Origin: Gemmatales bacterium
Lineage (GTDB): Bacteria; Planctomycetota; Planctomycetia; Gemmatales; Gemmataceae
DNA: 64,000 nucleotides
Assembly (NCBI GenBank): GCA_026004675.1
Contig: BPJP01000001.1
Location: 930,001-994,000 of the forward strand
Direction: 5' to 3'
Part shown: piece after piece, positions 1 through 8,923 of the stretch
Numbering within the stretch: position 1 is the stretch's first letter
How the letters are laid out: every line of letters starts with the position of its first letter
Position numbers and translations under genes: made by a program
The notes under the pieces: model-generated
Seen by the model: only the letters and a program-made list of their open reading frames with translations
Told to the model about the DNA's origin: nothing
Databases searched by the model: none

Positions 1-566
1 TCCACCTGGCCCAGGACTTCTACTGGTATAACCCCTCGAAGCTGCCTACGCCGGCCGAATGGGTCACCATTCGCCGGACGCGAGTCAAAGACGCCGTGAC
101 CACCCTGTGGTGGCTGTCCAAAAGCGAGAACCCCAACGCCGACAACCGCCGCGTCTTGAAGCCCTATAGCCGCTCGATGAAGCGACTCCTACGCGACGGC
201 TACGAAGTGGCGCGACGGCCATCGCAACACGACATCTCGCCCCATTTTCGCCGAGACAACGGCGGCGCCATCCCCCCCAATCTCCTCGCCGTCCCCAACA
301 CCCGCTCCAACGACGACTATTTCCGCCGCTGCCGCGAAGCGGGCTTGCCGATCCATCCGGCACGCTTCCCCGATGCCGTTCCCGACTTCTTCATTCGCTT
401 TCTTACCGAGCCGGGCCAACTGGTCGTCGATCCTTTCGCCGGCAGCAACGTCACCGGCTACGTCGCCGAATCCCTCAACCGACGCTGGATCGCCATCGAA
501 ATCAACGCCGACTACGTCAGCGGCTCCCGCCTGCGCTTCGGCTCCCCGAAAAAAAACGCGGCCTGA
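1..566 (+). CDS. DNA methyltransferase, C-terminal part (5' end outside window)
   Basis: The frame is open from the left edge (codons from position 3) to a TGA at 564-566. The last third carries an S-adenosylmethionine motif I, DPFAGSNVTG, followed by WIAIEIN, which is how the C-terminal half of beta-class amino-methyltransferases (N4-cytosine or N6-adenine, order IV-X-I) ends. The usual FAGSG has Asn in place of the second Gly. The catalytic DPPY-type motif IV would lie before the window, so the base modified cannot be told. No restriction gene follows, so it could be an orphan methylase, but the upstream side is unseen. A GTG at 96 is an internal codon, not the likely start. Confidence 0.8.
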   Translation, partial: HLAQDFYWYNPSKLPTPAEWVTIRRTRVKDAVTTLWWLSKSENPNADNRRVLKPYSRSMKRLLRDGYEVARRPSQHDISPHFRRDNGGAIPPNLLAVPNTRSNDDYFRRCREAGLPIHPARFPDAVPDFFIRFLTEPGQLVVDPFAGSNVTGYVAESLNRRWIAIEINADYVSGSRLRFGSPKKNAA

Positions 567-624
567 AGGGACTCCTCTGCCGCTGGCGACGACCGGCTCG
601 GCTCGGCAAGCGCTCCCTCCTCCC

Positions 625-1203
625 TCAATCGTCGCCGGTGATCAGCACCGTATCCCGCTGCGATTGCTTTTCAAGCACCCGGCGCAGACGCTCCCGGGCC
701 TGATACAACCTGCGTTTGATCGTGCCGATCGGAACACCGAACTCCCGTGCCATCTCCCTCACAGACAGATCTCGGTAGTAGAATGCTTCCAACGTGGCGC
801 GGTCGCGTGGCTTCAACCGCTTCAGTCCGGCCAGCGTTGCATGGCATCGCTCCGCCCGCTGCAATTCTTCGATCGGCAACCGATTGCTGTCAGGAGTGGT
901 GTCGAGCACCGCGGTCGCGGCTGGCCGAACCGGGCCACGACGCGTCAGACGGTTGAGCGCCAGACGGTCGGTGATCCGACGAATCCAGCCAGGAAAATGG
1001 GCCGGATCCCGCAGTTGCTCGAGCCGCGTCATCGCACGCACAAACACCTCCTGCGTCAAATCGTTCGCGTCGCTTTCGTTACGCAGCCGCGCAAGGGCAA
1101 CGCTGTACACGACACGCCTGAAACGCTTGACCACTTCCCCGTATGCCGACCGGTCACCGGCAGCGGCCCGTCGAACCAAATGGACGATTTCGTTTGCTCG
1201 CAT
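625..1203 (-). CDS. ECF-type RNA polymerase sigma factor
   Basis: The 192-residue product has the two sigma-70 modules of ECF factors. Region 2 (about residues 20-95) includes DANDLTQEVFVRA and FPGWIRRI; region 4 (about 130-180) includes LSVREMAREFGVPIGTIKRR, a helix-turn-helix for the -35 element. The start was set at the ATG at 1203 (MRANEIVHLV), because the 45 residues upstream in frame have no family resemblance. No strong ribosome site precedes it, so the start is moderately sure. No recognisable anti-sigma gene is adjacent; the only upstream candidate in the same direction is a 64-codon ORF at 1361-1555. Target promoters are unknown. Confidence 0.88.
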   Translation of the reverse strand: MRANEIVHLVRRAAAGDRSAYGEVVKRFRRVVYSVALARLRNESDANDLTQEVFVRAMTRLEQLRDPAHFPGWIRRITDRLALNRLTRRGPVRPAATAVLDTTPDSNRLPIEELQRAERCHATLAGLKRLKPRDRATLEAFYYRDLSVREMAREFGVPIGTIKRRLYQARERLRRVLEKQSQRDTVLITGDD

Positions 1204-1360
1204 GTTGGTTTCCACTACGCCCGACCCATACCGTTCCCCAATCTTTGCCGACTCCCCTGGCTGCCGCGCGGCGCAATTCGGGCGCCTCGGCCGCATCGGT
1301 TCACAGCCAATCGGCACAACACGATCACGAACTATCAATCGTTGACGCGCATCCTCGGTT

Positions 1361-1555
1361 TCACACGGGCGCCGGACGCATCGACAACCCCATCAGCCAG
1401 GCCGCCGACACGTGCCTCCGGCACAGGTGGAAGGGAAGACTCCGTAGCGGAAGCCGACCCAGGGTCAGCATGGAACCCCAGCGGGCGACCTTCTCTGCCA
1501 TGCCGGCAGCAACCATGCGATACAGTTTTTCGGATTCCATCTTCCTTCTGACCAT
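1361..1555 (-). CDS. possible small protein of 64 residues upstream of the sigma factor
   Basis: The ATG at 1555 is preceded by GTGGAGG seven bases upstream, an excellent ribosome site, and about 60 bases further up lies a TATAAT on the same strand. The product is basic, starts MVRRKMESEKLYRMV and contains an amphipathic stretch (KLYRMVAAGMAEKVARWG), a single Cys and a hydrophobic patch near the end. No family was recognised. A competing frame starts at 1583 with a weaker ribosome site and a less protein-like composition. It points the same way as the sigma factor gene 158 bases downstream, so the two could share a transcript. Confidence 0.4.
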   Translation of the reverse strand: MVRRKMESEKLYRMVAAGMAEKVARWGSMLTLGRLPLRSLPFHLCRRHVSAAWLMGLSMRPAPV

Positions 1556-1616
1556 GGGCGACCTCCACAATCGGCTTGGACATGCTTCTTCGGGATAGAG
1601 AACCTTGTTTGCTAGA

Positions 1617-1622
1617 TTATAC
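1617..1622 (-). promoter_or_regulatory. candidate -10 box TATAAT
   Basis: A perfect TATAAT is read on the minus strand 61 bases upstream of the 1555 start. No good -35 hexamer lies 16-18 bases further up, so it may be activator-dependent or belong to another sigma factor. Confidence 0.3.
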
Positions 1623-1734
1623 GTCCCTTGAACCGAAAAATTTGCACCTTCTACGCATTTTCCCAAAAGGGCGATTTCCGGTCGGTGTCCGCTTCGGGTT
1701 GTGAAATGGTCAGAATCAGGAATTTGGCGTGAAT

Positions 1735-2457
1735 TCAGCGCAACAGGGGGGTCTTCTGCACCCGGTTTTTGAGTTGCTTTTCCCACACCAGGTTCTTCCG
1801 GGCCTCGTCCAGCAAAGGAACGACGGCGTCGTAGTCGGCGGCACGATAGCCCGCTTTCTGCAAATATTCCCGCGCCAACTCTTCCGGATCGGGAGGCAAC
1901 GGCGGGGCGGCGTTCGCCCGCCTCTTGGGAGCATATTTCGCCAGCTCGGCCAGCTGCGTGCCGTCCGGCGAACCAAACGTCCCTCCCGCATCGGTGCCCA
2001 CCGGCACGCGAATCGGGGGACGACGTTCCGGGTCGCGGCTATCCAGCGACGCCAAGGCCTCTCGCTCCGCGACCATTCGGGCAAGCTCCGAACACAGCAC
2101 CGCCGCCAACTCCCCTTCGTTTCGGCATCTCTGGATCAGCCCTTCCGTCACGATCAGCCGCGACGTTCCAACTTGATCCACATGATGCAGGATCGCCGGT
2201 CGCGGATCACCGATCGCACTGATCACCGGCTTCAAGCCGATACCCGGATTGGCGGCGATGATTTTGCGCCCGAGCCAGTCCACCCTGGCCGCCGTCTGCA
2301 TCGAGGCCGGCGAGACAGTGACATGACTTACGCGATCCGGTGGCGGTGCGGCAAAAGGGGCGGTCGGCACCACTTGCGTCTTCGGCTCTTCCCACAGAAA
2401 ACACCCGCCGCACGCTGCCATGCCCAGAACCACGAGTTTCCACAAGCCGTTTTTCAT
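1735..2457 (-). CDS. lipoprotein with degenerate M48-peptidase-like domain
   Basis: Translation from the ATG at 2457 (GTGAG just upstream) gives 240 residues with a short lipoprotein signal: MKNGLWKLVV, then GMAAC with the lipidated Cys. Residues around 90-150 (LIVTEGLIQRC, then NEGELAAVLCSELARM) match the M48 metallopeptidase core, in which a start of helix reading ELAAVLxHExxH is expected. Here HExxH reads SELAR, so both zinc histidines are gone. The protein is probably anchored to a membrane facing the periplasm and probably not a peptidase. The C-terminal part is Pro-rich, then helical (EYLQKAGYRAADYDAVVPLL). Confidence 0.7.
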   Translation of the reverse strand: MKNGLWKLVVLGMAACGGCFLWEEPKTQVVPTAPFAAPPPDRVSHVTVSPASMQTAARVDWLGRKIIAANPGIGLKPVISAIGDPRPAILHHVDQVGTSRLIVTEGLIQRCRNEGELAAVLCSELARMVAEREALASLDSRDPERRPPIRVPVGTDAGGTFGSPDGTQLAELAKYAPKRRANAAPPLPPDPEELAREYLQKAGYRAADYDAVVPLLDEARKNLVWEKQLKNRVQKTPLLR

Positions 2458-2969
2458 CTCACGCACGCCAATCGGTAAGGAAGATTTTCTCCCAGAGTAG
2501 GGCCGTTTACTCCACTCAGGCGCCCGTGTCCAGAGCAGATTAGGCGTTCTCCTCCTTTCCACCGCATCCGTATTGTCAATAAAATTTTTTCAAGATTTTG
2601 CTTGCCAGAGCGAGCATTGCGTACTACTTTTAGCAGGTGAAGGGGGTGGGTAATTAGGAGCGGTATTGAGAGGCGCGGCTGCCTATTGCCCAGGCAAATG
2701 CACAAAAAAGAGGCAGACGATTGGTAAAAGGTGTTTTTTCGACATAACATAAGTGTTTTGAATGAGTTATGTCGCAGGGAGAAATTAAGACAGCCGTTTT
2801 ACTGCCTGGGGGGTGTGGGCAAGAACGGAAGTCTAAGTGTTGGTTGAAGTTACGTCAAAAATTAGGGGTATGGTTGCCGGAAATTTTTTTGGGTTTGGGC
2901 TGAAAGGAGGGGGGTCTGGGCAAACAGGTCATTTAAGTTGTTATTTGGTAAGGGTTTACGAGAGGGGGA
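2458..2969. other. AT-rich non-coding stretch, probable CRISPR leader
   Basis: No coding frame is convincing here. The stretch is clearly richer in A and T than its neighbours from about 2570 on, has poly-T and poly-A runs and ends in a G-rich segment directly against the first repeat. Because the repeats end in ATTGAAAC on the plus strand, transcription should enter from this side, which makes it the leader. It may also hold the promoter of the minus-strand lipoprotein gene. Confidence 0.6.
2740..2774. repeat. 9-bp inverted repeat in the probable CRISPR leader
   Basis: CGACATAAC at 2740-2748 and GTTATGTCG at 2766-2774 are exact reverse complements separated by 17 bases. The centre lies about 210 bases before the first CRISPR repeat. 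It could be a protein-binding site. Confidence 0.5.
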
Positions 2970-5900
2970 GGCGCAACGTCCTGGCCGATTGAGAGGCCAT
3001 TGAAACGAGAACTCTTTCTTTCGAAAGGTTCCCGCTGGGAGGCGCAACGTCCTGGCCGATTGAGAGGCCATTGAAACGAGAACTCTTTCTTTCGAAAGGT
3101 TCCCGCTGGGAGGCGCAACGTCCTGGCCGATTGAGAGGCCATTGAAACTCATATATGACGCAGTAGTATTTATCGGCCGGTTCAGGGCGCAACGCCCTGG
3201 CCGATTGAGAGGCCATTGAAACTACATTAGGGTTGGGCTTTAGCCCGTGATATTCAAGTTGCAACGCCCTGGCCGATTGAGAGGCCATTGAAACAGAACC
3301 TCCGCAAACGCGGATTTCTTCCCCTTTATTCCGTTGCAACGCCCTGGCCGATTGAGAGGCCATTGAAACGGCCGCTTCGACAACCTTGGCTCTGTCTAAC
3401 ACGTGGCGCAACGCCCTGGCCGATTGAGAGGCCATTGAAACAGGTGGCCCCCACACCTCCACCAGCCGCTCGCCGCTGGCGCAACGCCCTGGCCGATTGA
3501 GAGGCCATTGAAACACGGTTTCCAAGTGGTAATGAACAAGCGACCCCCGAAGCAACGGCGCAACGCCCTGGCCGATTGAGAGGCCATTGAAACTTCCCGG
3601 ACGCTTATGTCAGCATCCGGGGATCCAAGGCGCAACGCCCTGGCCGATTGAGAGGCCATTGAAACTCAGCGACCTCGCTTAACACTCCGCGGTATTGATA
3701 GGCGCAACGCCCTGGCCGATTGAGAGGCCATTGAAACGGTATTTGCCGCCGCGAGCCAGTTTGTCCAGCTCGGGCGCAACGCCCTGGCCGATTGAGAGGC
3801 CATTGAAACACCCCCACAGCCTCGGTCACGAGTTCTGCCAGGTTTGGCGCAACGCCCTGGCCGATTGAGAGGCCATTGAAACAGGACTGTTTGCACAATT
3901 CGGCCTCCTGGGGGCGGCGCAACGCCCTGGCCGATTGAGAGGCCATTGAAACCGGCCGCCGCCACGAAGCAGCACGGCCCCGAGTAAAGCATGGCGCAAG
4001 GCCCTGGCCGATTGAGAGGCCATTGAAACCTTTGGAGACGGAAAGAACTCTTCCAGCTCTTCCCAGGCGCAACGCCCTGGCCGATTGAGAGGCCATTGAA
4101 ACTACGTGCCAGCCGGGAACATCGAGTCGGAGATCGCGGCGCAACGCCCTGGCCGATTGAGAGGCCATTGAAACGTTTTGGTGCAGCCAGGGTTGGTATG
4201 CAACTCTGGCTGGCGCAACGCCCTGGCCGATTGAGAGGCCATTGAAACGTTTTGGTGCAGCCAGGGTTGGTATGCAACTCTGGCTGGCGCAACGCCCTGG
4301 CTGATTGAGAGGCCATTGAAACGTAGTTGGACGCCAATGCGATCCAGGAAGATTTCTAGGCGCAACGCCCTGGCCGATTGAGAGGCCATTGAAACCGGCT
4401 GAACTCTCTCGTTTCGCGTGGCAAGCCCACGAGGCGCAACGCCCTGGCCGATTGAGAGGCCATTGAAACCCAGCCGCGACGCCTGTCCGCGCGGTCCAGG
4501 CGCTTTTGGCGCAACGCCCTGGCCGATTGAGAGGCCATTGAAACTCGGCCTGCTCGACACTCTGGGGTTTCCCCCAGTTTATGGCGCAACGCCCTGGCCG
4601 ATTGAGAGGCCATTGAAACCATGTGTGGGCACCCTCAGGCGCCTCTCAGGCAGGCGCAACGCCCTGGCCGATTGAGAGGCCATTGAAACCATGTGTGGGC
4701 ACCCTCAGGCGCCTCTCAGGCAGGCGCAACGCCCTGGCCGATTGAGAGGCCATTGAAACCATGTGTGGGCACCCTCAGGCGCCTCTCAGGCAGGCGCAAC
4801 GCCCTGGCCGATTGAGAGGCCATTGAAACTCCCGGCTGGAACATGCTGTCTGAGATCGCCAGTGCAGGCGCAACGCCCTGGCCGATTGAGAGGCCATTGA
4901 AACGGCGGGTCGAACTCGAACGCCAATTTGCCATTGACGGCGCAACGCCCTGGCCGATTGAGAGGCCATTGAAACACTCTGCGGGCACGTGGAAGATCCT
5001 TCTTTCCGCCACGGCTGGCGCAACGCCCTGGCCGATTGAGAGGCCATTGAAACGTGGCCGACACAGCTGGTGAAATTATCGCCGCATTCTCGGCGCAACG
5101 CCCTGGCCGATTGAGAGGCCATTGAAACGAACTCTGCGGGGGCATAATGTATTTTGCCCATTGCGCGGCGCAACGCCCTGGCCGATTGAGAGGCCATTGA
5201 AACATTGTCCCTTCTTTCCAGTGTCGGACGACGCGATGGGCGCAACGCCCTGGCCGATTGAGAGGCCATTGAAACACGCCTGGCCCGATCACAAGGTTGC
5301 GTTGGAAGCCACGAGGCGCAACGCCCTGGCCGATTGAGAGGCCATTGAAACCATCCCCCTTTCAATCCAACGCGCTTCAAAATCCCGGCGCAACGCCCTG
5401 GCCGATTGAGAGGCCATTGAAACGTTTGATCAAACAAGGTTTATTCCCACTAGCTATGGCGCAACGCCCTGGCCGATTGAGAGGCCATTGAAACAAGACG
5501 CCGAGGCCAACGCCGTAAGGCGTCCGAAGGCGCAACGCCCTGGCCGATTGAGAGGCCATTGAAACGCCCCCGTAATCTTTCGGGTTAAGGTCGTCGCCGT
5601 ATACCAGGCGCAACGCCCTGGCCGATTGAGAGGCCATTGAAACGCGGGGCCGCGGCGGCAGCCCTAGAGGTCGTCCAACGGCGCAACGCCCTGGCCGATT
5701 GAGAGGCCATTGAAACTCCTTGCCTTCGATGTACTCGAAATGTGACAGCGGCGCAACGCCCTGGCCGATTGAGAGGCCATTGAAACGGTGCAAGGAGATG
5801 GACCATGAAGCTCCGCGATTGGCGCAACGCCCTGGCCGATTGAGAGGCCATTGAAACATCTTGGCGTCGATTTTGTGCTGGTGCGTGCCGGTTGCGGCGC

Positions 5901-5988
5901 AACGCCCTGGCCGATTGAGAGGCCATTGAAACTTTCTCTCCGCCTTCCCTGGTTTGTTGCACAACCGCGGCGCAACGCCCTGGCCGAT
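2970..5988 (+). CRISPR. CRISPR array, 41 full repeats plus one truncated, 41 spacers
   Basis: The repeat is 37 bp: it begins GGCGCAACGCCC, has a short hairpin TGGCC/GGCCA around GATTGAGA and ends ATTGAAAC, the 8-base handle typical of many type I and III systems. This end fixes transcription as left to right. Spacers are 33-42 bp. The last repeat (5969-5988) keeps only its first 20 bases, as expected at the leader-distal end. Repeats 1-3 (starting 2970, 3041, 3112) share a C-to-T change at position 10; repeats 5 and 6 start GTT; the one at 3993 has GCAAGG and the one at 4286 has CTGATT. Identical spacers occur at 3007/3078, 4175/4249 and 4620/4690/4760, so 37 are distinct. No cas gene lies in the window. 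Confidence 0.99.
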
Positions 5989-6267
5989 CTTGGCCACCAG
6001 GTAATCACTCCCCGTTTGCGCGATTGATCATTCAGAAAACCGTGCAAGTGCGTCCACTTGGCAGGAAGACGTGGTCCTACCTTGATGGGAGTGGTGGGTT
6101 CCAAACATCATCTTAATTGAAGCAGATGACGCTTCAGAAACAGCCAGCGACGATCTTGGTGGACGTGAATAGGGCCGATCCGAACATGGAGGGTCCCTCT
6201 ACGTCGGGTCCGTCACGAAAGACGCGAACGGTTTCCTCCGAGGAGATCAGGTCCATCGGCAGAAGGG
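5989..6267. other. non-coding stretch after the CRISPR array
   Basis: No supported gene. A minus-strand frame reading WTHLHGFLNDQSRKRG at about 5990-6100 runs straight into the truncated repeat and has no ATG start or ribosome site; it might be a remnant of a gene displaced by the array but was not recognised. Confidence 0.4.
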
Positions 6268-8046
6268 TTATGGCAACCCCAGTTCCTTGAGCTGTTTCGG
6301 GTCGACCGGTGCTGGCGCGCCGGTCATCAAGTCGCGGGCTTTTTGGTTCTTGGGGAAAGCGATGACGTCGCGGATATTGTTGGTGCCTGTCAACATCATG
6401 GCCCAGCGGTCCAAGCCGAGCGCGATGCCGCCGTGCGGCGGCGCCCCGTAGGTCAGAGCGTCAAGCAAGAACCCGAAGCGATTGCGGGCCTCTTCTCGCG
6501 ACATGCCCAGCAGTTGAAAGACGCGTTGCTGCACGTCGGGGCTGTGGATACGGATGCTGCCACCGCCACACTCGTCGCCATTGATGACCAGGTCATAGGC
6601 CTGAGACCGAACACTACCAGGGTCGCTCTCCAGTTTCTCCAGGTCTTCCTCGACCGGAGAGGTGAACGGATGATGGTTGGATACCCAACGGTTTTCCTCC
6701 TCGTCCCACTGGAAGAGAGGGAAATCGACGATCCAGGCGATTTTGAAGTCGCGTTTGGAAGGGTCGACCAGCTGCAGCAACGATGCCAGGTGCAAGCGAA
6801 GATTCGCCAGAGCCTGACAGACCACGCTTTCGCTGGCGTCCGCGACGATCAATAGCAGATCGCCAGGGGAGGCATCGAGACGTTGCCTTAGTTGTTGTTG
6901 GACTGGTGTCGGCAAAAACTTCTCGATCGGCGATACCAGCTTTTCCGCTTCCACCTTGATCCACGCCAGTCCCTTGGCGCCGTATGTTTTGACGAATTCC
7001 CCAAGGTCATCCAGGTTTTTTCGCGAGAACCTGGCGGCTGCTTGCCTGGCGTTCAAGCCGCGCACCTTCCCGCCGACCGCCAGGGCTGTTTTGAACACGT
7101 TGAAATCGGTGTCGGCTACGATGTCGCCCAAATCGGCAATCTCCATACCGAAACGCAGGTCGGGTTTGTCGGTTCCGAAGCGGAGCATGGCGTCGGCATA
7201 CGACAGCCGAGGCAACGGCAGGGGAATGTCAACGTCGAGACAGCGTTTGAAGACCGCAGCCGTCAGGCCTTCAATGACGGCAAAAAGATCATCGCGCTCG
7301 ATGAACGACATCTCCAGATCGAGTTGCATGAATTCGGGCTGCCGGTTGGCCCGCAGGTCTTCGTCGCGCAAGCAATGGGCCAGTTGATAGTACTTGTCGT
7401 AGCCGGCGATCATCAAAAGCTGCTTGTACAACTGAGGCGACTGGGGGAGAGCATACCAGCATCCCGGGAAAAGTCGGCTGGGAACCAGGTAATCTCGGGC
7501 CCCTTCCGGCGTGCTTCGTCCCAGCATCGGCGTTTCGACTTCGATGAAGTCCAAGGCATCGAGATAATCGCGTATGGCTTTGTTCATTCGATGCCTCATC
7601 AACAAACGCCTTTGCAGCGAAGGCCGGCGCAGATCGATGTAGCGATATTGCAGCCGCAATTCCTCGCCAGCCAACTCCTCTCCAGGAAATTCCGTGACTT
7701 CGAACGGTGGCGTCGGGCAGCGGTTGAAAATGACCATATCTTCGGCCCGCACCTCGATGGTTCCGGTCGCCAGATTGGGATTTTCCTTTCCTTCGAGCCG
7801 GCGCGTGACTTTGCCACGCACGCCGATCACGAATTCACTCCGCAGTTGCTGAGCCAAAGCAAACAACTCCGGATTGTCTTCCGGATGAAAAACGACTTGC
7901 GTGATGCCGTAGCGATCACGCAGGTCGACGAAGAGAAACACCCCGTAATCGCGGTAGGTGTTGACCCAACCATTCAAAACGACTGTCTGGCCGACGGCTG
8001 ACTCGCGCAGCTCACCGCAGGTGTGGGTGCGCTTGAAATTCGACAT
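6268..8046 (-). CDS. aspS: aspartate--tRNA ligase (AspRS), bacterial type
   Basis: Cytoplasmic enzyme that charges tRNA-Asp with aspartate. The 592 residues match the bacterial length and order: OB-fold anticodon domain (about 1-105; VVLNGWVNTYRDYGVFLF), class II catalytic core with motif 2 (CLRDEDLRANRQPEFMQLD), the bacterial GAD insertion (about 290-420) and motif 3 (GGIALGLDRWAMML). Substrate signatures TPEGARDYLVPSR and GGGSIRIH are present. The start was set at the ATG at 8046 (MSNFKRTHTCGEL), since residues upstream do not belong to the family. Some AspRS also charge tRNA-Asn; the sequence alone does not settle this. Confidence 0.97.
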   Translation of the reverse strand: MSNFKRTHTCGELRESAVGQTVVLNGWVNTYRDYGVFLFVDLRDRYGITQVVFHPEDNPELFALAQQLRSEFVIGVRGKVTRRLEGKENPNLATGTIEVRAEDMVIFNRCPTPPFEVTEFPGEELAGEELRLQYRYIDLRRPSLQRRLLMRHRMNKAIRDYLDALDFIEVETPMLGRSTPEGARDYLVPSRLFPGCWYALPQSPQLYKQLLMIAGYDKYYQLAHCLRDEDLRANRQPEFMQLDLEMSFIERDDLFAVIEGLTAAVFKRCLDVDIPLPLPRLSYADAMLRFGTDKPDLRFGMEIADLGDIVADTDFNVFKTALAVGGKVRGLNARQAAARFSRKNLDDLGEFVKTYGAKGLAWIKVEAEKLVSPIEKFLPTPVQQQLRQRLDASPGDLLLIVADASESVVCQALANLRLHLASLLQLVDPSKRDFKIAWIVDFPLFQWDEEENRWVSNHHPFTSPVEEDLEKLESDPGSVRSQAYDLVINGDECGGGSIRIHSPDVQQRVFQLLGMSREEARNRFGFLLDALTYGAPPHGGIALGLDRWAMMLTGTNNIRDVIAFPKNQKARDLMTGAPAPVDPKQLKELGLP

Positions 8047-8125
8047 CTTTCTCATCCTGTTACGGTAAAGCGGAATGCATCGCAGATGTATGATATGTTC
8101 CGCAGGGATAAACACAAAGCCCCTG

Positions 8126-8923
8126 TCAGGTGGTCTCCGCCAAATCGGGCAAAAATCGTCTGAGCAAGGCTTTCAAGTTGCGCAGAACGTCGTCTTGGAG
8201 GGCAGGATCGAGCGGGGAGCGAAGACGAAGGCCATTCCAGTGAAGGACCACGGGCCAGCCGGCATGATTCGCCGAATTGTTGAATTGCTCCCGAACCCGC
8301 TGAGCCCAGAGAAAGCCATACCGGTCGCGAAAATCGAACCAGACGGCATCGAACTGAGAGGCGGATTGACGGCGGCTGGACAACGACAACCAGGCGAACC
8401 ACGGCGAAAGTGCCACGAACCAAAAGCTCGTACCAGTCGTCCAGAACAGCGAAGCCGGCTGGTTGATCCGCAGCACTTCCCCCGTTCCCCCCAGCGCTAG
8501 AAGGCAAGCAGCCGGTCCAAGGCGTGTGGGCAAATAATTGAGCGCGATAAAGCATAGAATGCCAGCGACCAAAACCAGTCGAGGCCATTCTAATAATATT
8601 CGCCGACCCAACGTCATGCTTTCCGCTACGGGAAGGAGCATGACGGCCAACAGCCCGAGCAAAACGAAATTCCATGCCGAGGCGCCTGGAAAGCGGGCTC
8701 CCAGCACACCGACGCCGGCACAGCACGTCAGCGAAAGGGCGACATAGCTTAGAACATCGCTCGCGGAATTCGTCGGGTCGGGCCCGGCGGCCGCCCCCAG
8801 CCACGCGAGCCAGGCTGCGACCACGACGTTGAGAGTATGGAACAACGAAGTCCGGCGATTGGCCATCCAGGCTCGACCCACCGGAATGGCTGCGGACAGC
8901 AGAACCAAAAAGACGACCTTCAT
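8126..8923 (-). CDS. multi-spanning membrane protein of unknown function
   Basis: The 265-residue product is hydrophobic over its first two thirds, with about six likely membrane helices (for example near residues 1-20, 30-48, 58-80, 85-100, 112-130 and 165-180), and ends in a soluble tail of about 85 residues with FDAVWFDFRDRYGFLWAQRVREQF and HWNGLRLRS. No family was recognised. It lies 79 bases upstream of aspS on the same strand and could be its operon partner. Confidence 0.7.
   Translation of the reverse strand: MKVVFLVLLSAAIPVGRAWMANRRTSLFHTLNVVVAAWLAWLGAAAGPDPTNSASDVLSYVALSLTCCAGVGVLGARFPGASAWNFVLLGLLAVMLLPVAESMTLGRRILLEWPRLVLVAGILCFIALNYLPTRLGPAACLLALGGTGEVLRINQPASLFWTTGTSFWFVALSPWFAWLSLSSRRQSASQFDAVWFDFRDRYGFLWAQRVREQFNNSANHAGWPVVLHWNGLRLRSPLDPALQDDVLRNLKALLRRFLPDLAETT

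Noticed and set aside
373-1551. Plus-strand open frame of 392 codons opposite the sigma factor
   Set aside because: It overlaps the end of the methyltransferase and the whole sigma factor in antisense and has an Arg/Pro/Thr composition typical of shadow frames.
2862-6104. Long minus-strand reading frames across 2.9-6.1 kb with repeated FNGLSIGQGVAP and SMASQSARALR peptides
   Set aside because: They are read-through of the CRISPR repeat, which has no stop in any minus-strand frame; no protein is made.
5990-6104. Minus-strand frame with WTHLHGFLNDQSRKRG as a gene remnant beside the array
   Set aside because: No start codon with a ribosome site, no recognised family, and it runs into the truncated repeat.
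6892-8001. Plus-strand frame of 369 codons opposite aspS
   Set aside because: A shadow of aspS; aspS matches its family over its full length.
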